In this document: positions 16,850-25,850 of the stretch, one piece after another
How positions within the stretch are numbered: the first letter of the stretch is position 1
Layout: each line of letters opens with the position of its first letter
NCBI RefSeq assembly: GCF_900112845.1
Contig: NZ_FONG01000029.1
Span: 1-64,000 of the forward strand
Origin: Actinacidiphila alni
Lineage (GTDB): Bacteria > Actinomycetota > Actinomycetes > Streptomycetales > Streptomycetaceae
Length of the DNA stretch: 64,000 nt
Reading direction: 5' to 3'
The notes under the pieces: model-generated
What the model was told of the DNA's origin: nothing
The model's database searches: none
What the model saw: only the letters and a program-made list of their open reading frames with translations
Made by a program: the position numbers and the translations under genes

Positions 16850-18304
16850 ATGCCCGAAGGCTGGCAGTGGGACGAGACGCTCTTCCTGGGCTCGGCGCCC
16901 TACTACCGGCGTGGCCGCCTGCCGTACGCGCCGGGCCTCGCCGACGCCGTGGCGCGGGAGCTGGCGCTCGACGGCCGGGGCCGGCTGCTGGACGTGGGCT
17001 GCGGCCCCGGCACGGTCGCGCTCGACCTCGTGGAGCACTTCGCCGAGGCCGTCGGGGTGGACCCGGACGCCGGCATGCTCGCCGAGGCGCGCCGCGAGGC
17101 CGCGGCCCGGGACGTGGCGGACCGCACCCGCTGGGTCCGGGCCCGCGCCGAGGAACTGCCGCTTGGGCTCGGCACGTTCACCGCCGTGACCTTCGGCCAG
17201 TCCTTCCACTGGATGGACCGCGACCGGGTCGCGCGGACCGTCCTCGACATGCTCGAACCGGGCGGCGCCTTCCTCCGTATCGCCGACCCCAAGGGCGAAC
17301 GCCTCGGCACCGAGGGCCTGCCGTACCCCGCCGTCCCCTACGCCGCGATCGAACGCCTGATCACCGGCCACCTCGGCCCGGGGCGGCGGGCCGGGCAGGG
17401 CGTGCTGCGGCACGGGACACCCGGCGACGAGGCCACTGTGCTCGCCCGCAACGGCTACGGCCCGCCGCGCCGGCTCGTCGTCCGTGGCGGGGAACCGCTG
17501 GAACGCGACAGCGACACCGTCGCGGCCTGGGTCTTCTCGCTGTCCTACGCGGCGCCCCACCTGTTCGGCGACCGTCTCGCGGACTTCACGGCCGACCTCG
17601 ACCGGCTGCTGGCGAAGACCTCGCGCGACCGACGGTTCTCCGAGCGGCTGCCGAGCACCGAGGTGCTCCTCTGGCGCAAAGCGCCGCCGTCGCACCGGCA
17701 CCGGGGGGAGCGGCGATCGTCCCAGGTGAGGACATCCGCGGTGTCGCGGTTCCGCCCCGGCGCCGGGCCCGGTTACGGTGGGTGCATGAACGGACCGCGG
17801 CGGGCGAAGAGCGGGGCGGAGCGGACTGGTGACGCGGCCCGCGCCGAACGGCTCAAGGAGATCGAGGCCGAGTCGGAGGCGGCGGACGAGGACGCCAGGC
17901 TGCACCCGGCCAAGCGGCTCGTGCTGGGCATCGTCGGCGGAGTCCTCGTTTTGGTCGGCGTTGTGCTGCTGGTGCTGCCGGGACCTGGCATGCTGCTCGT
18001 GCTGGCCGGCCTGATCCTGCTCTCCCGCGCCATCCCCGCCGTGTCCCGCTTCGTCGAACCGGTCCGCGAGCAGGCGATGCTCGGTGCGGAGGCGAGTGTC
18101 GCCAACGGCTGGCGGATCGCCGGCTCCGTGCTCGCCGGGCTCGGCCTGATCGCCGCGGGCATCGTCTGGGGCCTGCGGGCTCTGTCCTGGCTGCCGTTCC
18201 CCGGTTGGAGCACCGGATCGAGCCTCATCCTGTCCGGCCTTGTGATCTTCGCCCTGCTCATCTGGAGCTACCGGCGCGTGCACGGCCCGCACCGGCAGGA
18301 GTGA
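16850..18304 (+). CDS. Class I methyltransferase reading in frame into a PGPGW membrane protein (apparent fusion)
   Basis: One uninterrupted 484-codon frame. Residues 1-285 form a SAM-dependent methyltransferase: LLDVGCGPGTVALDL is motif I, then AEAVGVDPDAGMLAEA, and FGQSFHWMDRDRV typical of the Methyltransf_11/25 group; the substrate is unknown. Residues 286-312 (HRHRGERRSSQVRTSAV and onward) have no fold character and look like translated intergenic DNA. Residues 313-484 are a complete PGPGW-family membrane protein with its own Met and promoter-like box. The methyltransferase probably lost its stop codon, or the frame is open by chance in high-GC DNA. Whether a 484-residue product is made is not evident. 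Confidence 0.75.
   Translation: MPEGWQWDETLFLGSAPYYRRGRLPYAPGLADAVARELALDGRGRLLDVGCGPGTVALDLVEHFAEAVGVDPDAGMLAEARREAAARDVADRTRWVRARAEELPLGLGTFTAVTFGQSFHWMDRDRVARTVLDMLEPGGAFLRIADPKGERLGTEGLPYPAVPYAAIERLITGHLGPGRRAGQGVLRHGTPGDEATVLARNGYGPPRRLVVRGGEPLERDSDTVAAWVFSLSYAAPHLFGDRLADFTADLDRLLAKTSRDRRFSERLPSTEVLLWRKAPPSHRHRGERRSSQVRTSAVSRFRPGAGPGYGGCMNGPRRAKSGAERTGDAARAERLKEIEAESEAADEDARLHPAKRLVLGIVGGVLVLVGVVLLVLPGPGMLLVLAGLILLSRAIPAVSRFVEPVREQAMLGAEASVANGWRIAGSVLAGLGLIAAGIVWGLRALSWLPFPGWSTGSSLILSGLVIFALLIWSYRRVHGPHRQE
17786..18304 (+). CDS. PGPGW-family (TIGR02611-like) membrane protein, internal start of the fused frame
   Basis: This 172-residue protein begins MNGPRRAKSG. It has a charged coil (AERLKEIEAESEAADEDARL), two helices around VVLLVLPGPGMLLVLAGLIL (the PGPG motif), and two more helices near the C-terminus (LGLIAAGIVWGLRAL and SSLILSGLVIFALLIW). 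TACGGT lies six bases before ATG 17786, the leaderless pattern seen at several other genes here, so independent expression is likely. The family has no known function. It is convergent with the aldo/keto reductase. Confidence 0.7.
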   Translation: MNGPRRAKSGAERTGDAARAERLKEIEAESEAADEDARLHPAKRLVLGIVGGVLVLVGVVLLVLPGPGMLLVLAGLILLSRAIPAVSRFVEPVREQAMLGAEASVANGWRIAGSVLAGLGLIAAGIVWGLRALSWLPFPGWSTGSSLILSGLVIFALLIWSYRRVHGPHRQE

Positions 18305-18409
18305 ACAGCCGGTGCCGGCAACGGTGGTGATGGAGCGTCACTCCCACCGCCGGCGCCTTTCCCACGGCCGGCGCCGATCCCCTCGCAGGCATCAATCCGG
18401 TGGCCCGCG

Positions 18410-19384
18410 TCAGTTCCACGGCAGGCGCGAGCGGAAGTCCCAGTACGCCTCGGGCGTCTGCGCCAACTCCGTCTGCGCGGCCTCCAGTCCGGTCCCGTCG
18501 AGCCGTACGTCCGTGGCGCGCAGATTGGCGGTGAGCTGTTCGCGGGTCGCCGCGCCCGACAGCACCACGTCCACCCACGGCCGGGCGAGCACCGCGGCCA
18601 GCGCGACGGCGTCGTAGGACACGCCCGCCGCCGCGGCGACCGGGCCGAGCACGGCATCGAGCGGCGGACCGGGCGCCGCCAGCCGCCCGTTGGCCATCGC
18701 CTCCTTGACGATCACGGTACGGCCCGCCGCGTGCGCCTCCGCCAGGGCGGGACCCGCCGACGGCTCCAGCAGATTCCAGGTGGACTGGATGCTGCCGAAC
18801 AGCGGACGGCCGTCCACTTCTACGCCGAGCGCGGCGCGGATCGCCTCGCCCTGCCGCGGCCCGCTGGTCGAGATGCCCACCGTCACGCCCCGCGCGGCGA
18901 GTTCGGCGAGCCTGCGGTGCAGCGCGGGATCGGTGAGCGCGGGACTGCCGGGCGTCACCGAGTGCACCTGGTAGAGGTCGAGCCGGTCGCCGAGCAGCGC
19001 GCGGGTCTCGGCGAGCTGCCGGTCGTAGGTGGCGACGCCGTGGTCCTTGACCTCGTGCGTGTCGGCGTCGACCCGCCAGCCCGCGGTGTAGGTGTAGCCC
19101 CACTTGCTGCCCACGACGATGCCGGGCCGGTCACCGCCCTCCTCCAGCCACTGCGCGAGGAATTCCTCGGCCCGCCCGTAGGACCGCGCCGCGTCGAAGT
19201 AGCGGACCCCGTGGGCGGAGGCGTGGTCGAGCACGTCGTGCGTCCGCCGCCGCATCGCCGCCACGTCACGGCCCGGCGGCAGATCCCGGTCCCGGCCGAG
19301 ATTGATGTAACCGGGCCGCCCGAGCGCGGCCAGACCGAGCCCGATCCGGTGGGAGGTGCCGGTGAGCGGCGACGGGGTGACCAT
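18410..19384 (-). CDS. Aldo/keto reductase
   Basis: This 324-residue NADPH-dependent (beta/alpha)8 oxidoreductase has the tetrad Asp and Tyr in VRYFDAARSYG, Lys in VVGSKWGY and His in YQVHS. The cofactor segment is the C-terminal VVLSGAATREQLTANLRA. The substrate is unknown. ATG 19384 has AGGAG eight bases upstream; the longer frame reads as low-complexity non-coding DNA. It is monocistronic and convergent with the PGPGW gene. Confidence 0.87.
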   Translation of the reverse strand: MVTPSPLTGTSHRIGLGLAALGRPGYINLGRDRDLPPGRDVAAMRRRTHDVLDHASAHGVRYFDAARSYGRAEEFLAQWLEEGGDRPGIVVGSKWGYTYTAGWRVDADTHEVKDHGVATYDRQLAETRALLGDRLDLYQVHSVTPGSPALTDPALHRRLAELAARGVTVGISTSGPRQGEAIRAALGVEVDGRPLFGSIQSTWNLLEPSAGPALAEAHAAGRTVIVKEAMANGRLAAPGPPLDAVLGPVAAAAGVSYDAVALAAVLARPWVDVVLSGAATREQLTANLRATDVRLDGTGLEAAQTELAQTPEAYWDFRSRLPWN

Positions 19385-19603
19385 GACGGTGGCTCCTGAC
19401 GTTCGGCGGCCGGCCGCCGCGGGCGCACGGCCGGGGTACGGCGGCTGCGGGCGCGTACGGCCCCGGGCGCCGCCCGCCCGGACACCGGGGCCGGCGCGCA
19501 CCGGTCACCGGCCCGCGTGATCACCGTACGACGCGCGCCGCCGCACCCGGCGACCGGCACGGCTGGGGCTGGCGGCGTACGGCGCCGGCACGCGCGGGTC
19601 CCG

Positions 19604-20290
19604 CTACGTCTTCGTCCCGTCCGACCAGCGGTAGCACAGCTCGGGCCGCCCCACCTGCCCGTACTGCGGGCTGCGCACCGCGCGGCCGGTGTCGACCAGA
19701 TGCTCCAGATAGCGCCGCGCGGTGATCCGGGAGACGCCCGCCTCCCGGGCCGCGACCGCCGCCGAGAGCCCGTCGCCCGAGGCGGCCCGCAGAGCCGCCG
19801 TCACCGCTTCGAGCGTCGGCCCGCTCAGCCCCTTCGGCAGGGCCGAGGTCTGCGGGCCGCGCAGCGCGCCGAGCATCCGGTCCACCTCGGCCTGCCCCGA
19901 CGCCTCGCCGCCCGCCGCGTCGTCGCGGTAACGCGCCCACAGCTCCAGCCGGTCACGCAGCGCCGGAAAGGTGAACGGCTTCAGCAGATACTGCACGACC
20001 CCGAGCGAGACCGCCTGCCGCACCACCGCCAGGTCCCGCGCCGAGGTCACCGCCACCACATCGGCGCCGTGCCCCGCGCTGCGCATCCGCCGTACGAGAT
20101 CGAGGCCGTGGCCGTCCGGCAGGTGCAGGTCGAGCAGCACCAGATCGACCGGCCGCCGCTCCAGCAGCCGCAGCGCGGCGCCCCCGGTGTGCACCACGGC
20201 GCCCACCTCGAAACCGGGCAGCCGCTCGACGTACATGCGGTGCGCGTCGGCCGCCACCGGGTCGTCCTCGACCACCAGCACACTGATCAC
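19604..20290 (-). CDS. Response regulator of the CitB/DcuR type
   Basis: This 228-residue regulator has an N-terminal receiver domain (VLVVEDDPVAADAHRMYVER acidic pocket, phospho-acceptor Asp in LVLLDLHLPDGHGLDL, Lys in LLKPF) and a C-terminal helix-turn-helix (AAVAAREAGVSRITARRYLE). The start overlaps the kinase stop by 4 bp (ATGA), so the pair is translationally coupled. CitB/DcuR regulators control uptake of citrate or C4-dicarboxylates, and the divergent dctA gene is the obvious target. Confidence 0.9.
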   Translation of the reverse strand: MISVLVVEDDPVAADAHRMYVERLPGFEVGAVVHTGGAALRLLERRPVDLVLLDLHLPDGHGLDLVRRMRSAGHGADVVAVTSARDLAVVRQAVSLGVVQYLLKPFTFPALRDRLELWARYRDDAAGGEASGQAEVDRMLGALRGPQTSALPKGLSGPTLEAVTAALRAASGDGLSAAVAAREAGVSRITARRYLEHLVDTGRAVRSPQYGQVGRPELCYRWSDGTKT

Positions 20291-21975
20291 GCCGGAGCCT
20301 CCTGCCGCAGCGGCAGCCGTACGGTGAACCGCGCGCCGCCGCCCGGGGCGCGGTCGAGATCGACGGTGCCGCCCGCCCGCCGCGCCGCCTGCTCCACCAG
20401 GGCGAGACCGAGGCCGTGGCCCTCGCTCTTGGTCGTCCAGCCGCGCCGGAAGACCTCCTCGATGGCGGCCGGATCGACGCCCCGCCCTGAATCGGTGACC
20501 CTCAGCAGCAATTCGTCCTCCTCGGCCCTGGCCCGCACGGTGACCGACGGACGGCTGCCGCCGCGGGCGGCGCCCTCTATCGCCGCGTCGATCGCGTTGT
20601 CCATCAGATTGCCCAGCACCGTCACCAGATCGCGCGCGGCGAGTGCGGGCGGCAGCACCCCGTCGTCTATCCGGCTGTCCTCGGTGACGGTCAACTCCAC
20701 GCCCCGCTCGTGGGCTTCGGCGGCCTTGCCCAGCAGCAGCGCGGCCAGTACCGGCTCGCCGACCGCCGCCACCACCCGGTCGGTCAGCGCCTGCGCCAAC
20801 TCCAGTTCCGACGTGGCGAATTCCACCGCCTCCTGCGCGCGGCCCAGTTCGATCAGCGACACCACGGTGTGCAGCCGGTTCGACGACTCGTGCGCCTGCG
20901 ACCGCAGCGCCTCGGCGAAACCGCGCACCGAGTCCAACTCCCCGGTCAGCGCCTGGAGGTCGGTACGGTCGCGGAGCGTCACCACGGTGCCGCGGCGCTC
21001 GCCGCCGCGCACCGGCGAGGTGTTGACCACCACGACCCGCTCCGAGGTCAGATGCACCTCGTCAAGACGCGGCTCCGACGCCAGCAGCGCCCCGGTCAGC
21101 GACGCGGGCAGGCCGAGCGCGTCCACGAAGCGGCCGACGACGTCCTGTTCGCCCAGGCTCAGCAGGTCGCGCGCCGCGTCGTTGCACAGCGCCACCCGCC
21201 GGTCGGCGTCCAGCAGGATCAGCCCCTCGCGCACCGCGTGCAGCGTGGCCTGGTGGTAGTCGTACATCCGGCTCAGCTCGGTCGCGGCCATGCCGTGGGT
21301 GTGCCGCCGCAGCCGCCGGTTCGCCACATAGGTGCCGAGGCCGCCGACCGCGAGCGCGCCGAGCGCCACCAGCACCAGCACGGTGAGCTGGGCGCGCACC
21401 TCCCGGCTGATGGTGTCGACCTTGATGCCGATGCTCACCAGCGCGACGACCCGGCCGCCCGACATCACCGGCGTCACCACCCGCACCGACGGGCCGAGGG
21501 TGCCGGTGTAGGTCTCGGTGAAGGTGCGGCCGCGCAGCGCGGGCGCGATGTGGCCGAGGAAGTGCTCGCCGATCCGCGACTTGTCGGGATGCGTCCAGCG
21601 GATGCCGTGGGTGTCCATGATCGTCACGAAGTCCACGCCCGCGTCCGCGGTGACCCGCTCGGCGTACGGCTCCAGGGTGCGGCTGGGATCGGCGGACGCC
21701 GCGGCGCGGACCACCGTGTCGGAGTCGGCGACGGCGGTGGCCGCCGCGACCACCCGGTCACGGGCCGCGTCCTCGGCCCGGCCGCCGGCGTTGACGTACG
21801 CCAGCACCGCGCAGCCAGCGACGACCAGCGCGACGATCACCACCTGCACCGCGAAGAGCTGGCCGGCCAGGCTGCGCGGCCGGGTACGGGTCAGGGCGCG
21901 GTCACGGCGCGGCCCGTCGGCGGCGCGGGACCCGGCCGCCGGATCCGTACCGTTGGCTCTCGGGATGCTCGGCAT
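20287..21975 (-). CDS. Sensor histidine kinase of the CitA/DcuS type
   Basis: This 562-residue membrane kinase has a first helix (LFAVQVVIVALVVAGCAVLAY), an extracytoplasmic PAS-like sensor of about 130 residues (DFVTIMDTHGIRWTHPD is a typical CitA/DcuS segment), a second helix (VLVLVALGALAVGGL), a cytoplasmic PAS domain, a phospho-acceptor region HESSNRLHTVVSLIELG, and an ATPase domain (NLMDNAIDAA, DSGRGVD, GHGLGLALVE). It probably senses C4-dicarboxylates or citrate. Start 21975 is chosen because a CACACT box lies six bases upstream (possibly leaderless) and the extra 14 codons lack character. It is divergent from dctA by about 135 bp. Confidence 0.9.
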   Translation of the reverse strand: MPSIPRANGTDPAAGSRAADGPRRDRALTRTRPRSLAGQLFAVQVVIVALVVAGCAVLAYVNAGGRAEDAARDRVVAAATAVADSDTVVRAAASADPSRTLEPYAERVTADAGVDFVTIMDTHGIRWTHPDKSRIGEHFLGHIAPALRGRTFTETYTGTLGPSVRVVTPVMSGGRVVALVSIGIKVDTISREVRAQLTVLVLVALGALAVGGLGTYVANRRLRRHTHGMAATELSRMYDYHQATLHAVREGLILLDADRRVALCNDAARDLLSLGEQDVVGRFVDALGLPASLTGALLASEPRLDEVHLTSERVVVVNTSPVRGGERRGTVVTLRDRTDLQALTGELDSVRGFAEALRSQAHESSNRLHTVVSLIELGRAQEAVEFATSELELAQALTDRVVAAVGEPVLAALLLGKAAEAHERGVELTVTEDSRIDDGVLPPALAARDLVTVLGNLMDNAIDAAIEGAARGGSRPSVTVRARAEEDELLLRVTDSGRGVDPAAIEEVFRRGWTTKSEGHGLGLALVEQAARRAGGTVDLDRAPGGGARFTVRLPLRQEAPA

Positions 21976-22110
21976 GACCACAGTGTGCACGCGATCGCGC
22001 GAACTCAATGAACGCAAACGTGACCTGCCTCACTCGCCGCGCGCATAGTCACCGGGACCTGTCCGATCGTGGGCGCTCGGGACGGCGCCCACGGACCGAG
22101 GGAGACGAAG

Positions 22111-23499
22111 GTGTCAGCCCAGGCCCCCCACGACGCCACGAGCCGTCGCGACCGTACCCATTACCTCTATCTCGCCGTGATCCTGGCGACCGTCGCCGGC
22201 GCTGTGCTGGGTCTGACCGCGCCCGGCGTGGCCGTCGAACTCAAGCCGATGGGCGACGGCTTCGTCAGCCTGATCAAGATGATGATCTCGCCGATCATCT
22301 TCTGCACCCTGGTGCTCGGCATCGGCTCCGTCCGCAACGCCGCGAAGGTCGGCAAGGTCGGCGGCCTGGCGCTCGGCTACTTCGTGGCGATGTCGTTCGT
22401 CGCGCTGGCCATCGGCCTGCTCGTCGGCAACATCCTGCACCCCGGCAGCGGCCTGCACCTGACCGAGACCATGAAGCACGTCGGCCACACGCAGGCCGCC
22501 AACGCGCCCGCCGACGGCGTCGACTTCGTCCTCGGCATCATCCCGACCACCCTGGTGTCCGCCTTCACCGACGGCGAGGTGCTGCAGACCCTGCTGGTGG
22601 CGCTGCTCGTCGGCTTCGCGCTCCAGGTCATGGGGCCGGTCGGAGCGCCGGTGCTGCGCGGCATCGGGCACATCCAGAAGCTGGTCTTCCGGGTGCTGTC
22701 CATGATCATGTGGGCCGCCCCGATCGGCGCCTTCGGCGCCATCGCGGCCGTCGTCGGCTCCGCGGGCATGGACGCGATCAAGGCGCTGGCCACCATCATG
22801 TTCGGCTTCTACATCACCTGCCTGCTCTTCGTCGCGGTCGTGCTCGGCGCGGTGCTGTGGGCGTTCGCCCGGGTCAATCTCTGGCACCTGCTGCGCTATC
22901 TGGCCAGGGAATTCCTGCTGATCGTCTCCACGTCGTCCTCGGAGTCCGCGCTGCCCCGGCTGATCGCCAAGATGGAGCACCTCGGCGTGAGCCGGCCCGT
23001 CGTCGGCATCACCGTGCCGACCGGCTACTCCTTCAACCTCGACGGCACGATGATCTATCTGACGATGGCGTCGCTGTTCATCGCCGACGCGCTGGACCAG
23101 CCGCTCTCCATCGGCCAGCAGATTTCCTTGCTGCTGTTCATGATGGTCGCCTCCAAGGGTGCCGCGGGGGTGTCCGGTTCCGGTATGGCCGTCCTGGCCA
23201 GCGGGCTCCAGTCGCACCGGCCCGCGCTGGTGGACGGCATCGGCCTGATCGTCGGCATCGACCGCTTCATGAGCGAGGCCCGCGCCGTCACCAACTTCGC
23301 GGGAAACGCGGTGGCGACCGTCCTGATCGGTACGTGGACGGGCGAGTTCGACCGCGACCGCGCCAAGCAGGTGTTCGCCGGTGACCTGCCCTTCGACGAG
23401 TCGACGCTCGCCGACGAGGACGAGGCCGCGCAGCCGTCGGCAGTGCCCGGTCAGCCCGCGCCCGAGGGCGTCACCGGCAAGCAGCCCGCCGCCATCTGA
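22111..23499 (+). CDS. dctA: C4-dicarboxylate:cation symporter DctA
   Basis: This 462-residue DAACS-family carrier has multiple helices, the serine-rich re-entrant loop STSSSESALPRLI, the PTGYSFNLDGTMIYLT motif, and the GSGMAVLAS and RAVTNFAGNAVATV substrate- and cation-binding segments. It imports succinate, fumarate and malate with cations. GTG 22111 is preceded by GAGGGAGA at good spacing. The divergent CitA/DcuS-type system is expected to activate it on dicarboxylate sensing. The acidic C-terminal tail is not conserved. Confidence 0.9.
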   Translation: MSAQAPHDATSRRDRTHYLYLAVILATVAGAVLGLTAPGVAVELKPMGDGFVSLIKMMISPIIFCTLVLGIGSVRNAAKVGKVGGLALGYFVAMSFVALAIGLLVGNILHPGSGLHLTETMKHVGHTQAANAPADGVDFVLGIIPTTLVSAFTDGEVLQTLLVALLVGFALQVMGPVGAPVLRGIGHIQKLVFRVLSMIMWAAPIGAFGAIAAVVGSAGMDAIKALATIMFGFYITCLLFVAVVLGAVLWAFARVNLWHLLRYLAREFLLIVSTSSSESALPRLIAKMEHLGVSRPVVGITVPTGYSFNLDGTMIYLTMASLFIADALDQPLSIGQQISLLLFMMVASKGAAGVSGSGMAVLASGLQSHRPALVDGIGLIVGIDRFMSEARAVTNFAGNAVATVLIGTWTGEFDRDRAKQVFAGDLPFDESTLADEDEAAQPSAVPGQPAPEGVTGKQPAAI

Positions 23500-23519
23500 C
23501 CGCGCGTCACCCCCTGATC

Positions 23520-23554
23520 GGCCCCGCCGGAGGTCCCCCCCTTCCGGCGGGGCC
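23520..23554 (+). terminator. Hairpin terminator after dctA
   Basis: A perfect 12-bp stem (GGCCCCGCCGGA at 23520-23531, complement at 23543-23554) lies about 20 bases after the dctA stop, before the convergent gene ending at 23607. It could serve both. Confidence 0.7.
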
Positions 23555-23606
23555 CGCGCGGTCCCCGTCCCGTGTCCCGGACGGTCGTCCTCCCGGGCGG
23601 TGGCGG

Positions 23607-24242
23607 TCAGCGGGCGAGCTGCACGGTGGCGTGCGGATGGGCGCGGCCGGTGGTCTCGGCGAGCATGAAGTGGGCGACGTCGGCGCGGGAGATCCGGGGG
23701 ACGCCGTGCAGCGACAGGCGGGCGCCGACGCGGTAGCGTCCGGTGAGCGGCCCACCGACCAGCATCACCGGATACACCAGCGTCCAGTCGAGATCGGTGG
23801 CCCGCAGGATCTTCTCGCCGGCCGCCTTGTCGGCGAACATCCGGCCGAGCGCCTTGTAGACCGCCCAGTAGACGACCGGCGCCTGGTCGGCGGTGTCGCC
23901 GACGCCGTGCGCGGACAGGTGGACGATCCGCTCGACCCCGGCCTCCCGCATCGCCCGGACGATCAGCGGCATCGCCCGCACCGTGAGGTCGGGGGAGACC
24001 ACGCCGTGCCAGGTGGTCGGGCTGCCGAAGGCGGTGAGCACGGCGTCCTGCCCCTCGACCGCCGCCCGTACCGCGTCCTGATCCGCCGTCACCTCGCCGC
24101 GGGCCACCCGCAGCCGCGGATGCGGCGGCGGCGCGGTCGCGCGGGGCCGGACGAAGGCGGTGATCTCATGGCCCGCGGCCAGGCCCTGCGCGACGAGCTG
24201 CTGTCCGGTCCTGCCGTTCGCCCCGAACACCAGCAGTTTCAT
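23607..24242 (-). CDS. NAD(P)-binding oxidoreductase, atypical SDR (NmrA-like)
   Basis: This 211-residue Rossmann protein has the N-terminal dinucleotide motif MKLLVFGANGRTGQQL (GxxGxxG), a later strand RIVHLSAHGVGD, and DWTLVYPVML, the usual layout of NAD(P)H-binding atypical SDRs. Members act as reductases, epimerases or redox sensors, and which applies is not clear. ATG 24242 has GGGAGG five bases upstream. It is divergent from the small secreted protein at 24501. Confidence 0.8.
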   Translation of the reverse strand: MKLLVFGANGRTGQQLVAQGLAAGHEITAFVRPRATAPPPHPRLRVARGEVTADQDAVRAAVEGQDAVLTAFGSPTTWHGVVSPDLTVRAMPLIVRAMREAGVERIVHLSAHGVGDTADQAPVVYWAVYKALGRMFADKAAGEKILRATDLDWTLVYPVMLVGGPLTGRYRVGARLSLHGVPRISRADVAHFMLAETTGRAHPHATVQLAR

Positions 24243-24500
24243 CGCGGCCTCCCACCGGGCGGTCGGCGCGCGGACCGCGCCGGGCACGAATACATCTCCA
24301 TCCAAACAGACGGGCCCGGCCGCCGCGGCCCGGTGGCGGCGTTCGGTACGCCTACGTCCACCAGGAGACAGTTATACGTAAATTCCCGTAGCGTGTAGGC
24401 TATTTGCGGGATCCGATCGAGTTGATACTTTCCCTCCGACAATATTTGCGCCGCACGGCCCGGTGTCCGCGGCCGGCGCGGCCCAGTGGGAGGACCACTC

Positions 24501-24800
24501 GTGATCCGTGCCCGTATCGCCGCCGCAGGGGCCGCCGTCGCGCTCGCCGCGGCCGGACTGGTCGCAGGTACCACCGTGACAGCGCAGGCCACTACCCCGC
24601 CGACGCCGTACATGTGCCCGTATTTCCTCAACGACGGCGCCTCCGGCCTCTACACCTGGACGTACGGCCAGGGCTGGCTGGTGTGCAACTACAGCCCGCA
24701 CGCCGAACTGCAGTGCCGCTACAACGCCTTCAGCGGGGACGCCTGGTACAACGCCCCGAACCCCGCCTACTGTCCGACCCGCGCGATCCCCACGGCCTGA
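24501..24800 (+). CDS. Small secreted Cys-containing protein, unknown function
   Basis: This 99-residue protein has a clear Sec signal (IRARIAAAGAAVALAAAGLVAG, cleavage near AQA-TT). The mature form is about 65 residues, rich in aromatics (YFLNDG, YTWTYGQGW, WYNAPNPAYC), with four Cys that can form two disulfides. GTG 24501 has GGGAGGA upstream. The AT-rich stretch at 24366-24455 holds its likely promoter, for example TTGCGG and TACTTT 16 bp apart. No family is recognised; an extracellular binding or inhibitor role is only a guess. Confidence 0.65.
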   Translation: MIRARIAAAGAAVALAAAGLVAGTTVTAQATTPPTPYMCPYFLNDGASGLYTWTYGQGWLVCNYSPHAELQCRYNAFSGDAWYNAPNPAYCPTRAIPTA

Positions 24801-24889
24801 CCGGGCGCCCCGGTCGGTGGCCCCTTCCGCCCGCGCCGGTATCTGCCGGCGTCGGCACGGGCGTGGTCCCCGACCGGCGGCGGGACGGT

Positions 24890-25501
24890 TCAGCCGGCCG
24901 CTTCCCAGACGAAGCCGTCCGGGTCGGTGAAGGGCCCGCTGTCGCTGCCGATCGCGATGCGGTGCGACCCGGTGCCCTCGGGCGCGACCCCGGCGTCCTT
25001 GGCGAGCGCGCGCCGCCCGTAGAGCGCCAGCTTGACCGGGCTTGAGGGCGTCGCGAACTCGACGTACTTACTGCCGAAGCTCTTGCCCACGGTCAGCCCC
25101 TGCCCGACGTAGAAGCGCTTGGTGGCGGCCATGTCCGCGACGCCCAGCAGCAGCACGAACTGGTCGATGCGGCGGTTGGCCGGTTCCGAGTCCTTCTTCG
25201 CGGAGGTCGCGATCTTCCACAGTGTGCCGTCGGGAGCCTGCACGACACCGCCGTAGCCCCAGAAGGACTTCTTGGCGGGCTTGACGGCGGTGGCGCCCGC
25301 GTCGAGGGCGGCGCCGAGGAGCGTGTCGACCGTGGACGGCTGGGAGACCGTCAGCGACAGCGTGAAGCCGCGGAATCCGGTCGTCGGCGTCCGCGCGGAG
25401 CGCACGCGCACCTGGCCGTCGAGGCCGAAGGCGTCGGTGTGGAGGCGGGCCGCGGCGGAGGTGTCGTCCACGTCGAGGGTGACGAAATCGATGGAGGTCA
25501 T
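24890..25501 (-). CDS. VOC/glyoxalase-family protein, two half-domains
   Basis: This 203-residue protein consists of two VOC modules: MTSIDFVTLDVDD to about 100, and RRIDQFVLLLGVADMAATKR to the end. The repeated W/F-x-DPDG-type turns (VVQAPDGTLWKI, PFTDPDGFVWEA) mark the family. The canonical metal His/Glu set is incomplete, so it may bind a ligand rather than catalyse. ATG 25501 has only a weak AGG upstream. It is divergent from the GH25 lysozyme. Confidence 0.75.
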   Translation of the reverse strand: MTSIDFVTLDVDDTSAAARLHTDAFGLDGQVRVRSARTPTTGFRGFTLSLTVSQPSTVDTLLGAALDAGATAVKPAKKSFWGYGGVVQAPDGTLWKIATSAKKDSEPANRRIDQFVLLLGVADMAATKRFYVGQGLTVGKSFGSKYVEFATPSSPVKLALYGRRALAKDAGVAPEGTGSHRIAIGSDSGPFTDPDGFVWEAAG

Positions 25502-25850
25502 GGAAGAAGCCTGTCGCGCCGGGCCCCGCGTGGGCTTCTCGATTCCTGACCGATGCGGCGGCCGTCCGATTTGCGGGCATGCGCGCGGCACGGCAGATTT
25601 TCAGCCGCTGAAAGTTTTCGGCCGAGGGGTGCGGACTCCGCAGCTCATGGGCCTCAGATGTGGACTAGACCAACGAGAGGTCACGGTGCCCCCTTTACGC
25701 CACGGACGGTTCATGCGTCACTTGACGCGCTCCGGTCAATTCTTATTTCCGGCCCCGTCCGGCCACAGAACTACGCGCATAGAACCTCCGTACCGCCCCA
25801 CGCACGAGAGCACCGCCCACCCCACCGCCCCACGTGCCAGGAGGAAAGCC
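25502..25850. other. Intergenic region before the lysozyme gene
   Basis: This 349-base divergent gap has no convincing gene. It becomes AT-richer toward the right. A possible lysozyme promoter is TTGACG (25722-25727) with TATTTC (25744-25749), spacing 16 bp. No hairpin or repeat stands out. Confidence 0.4.
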
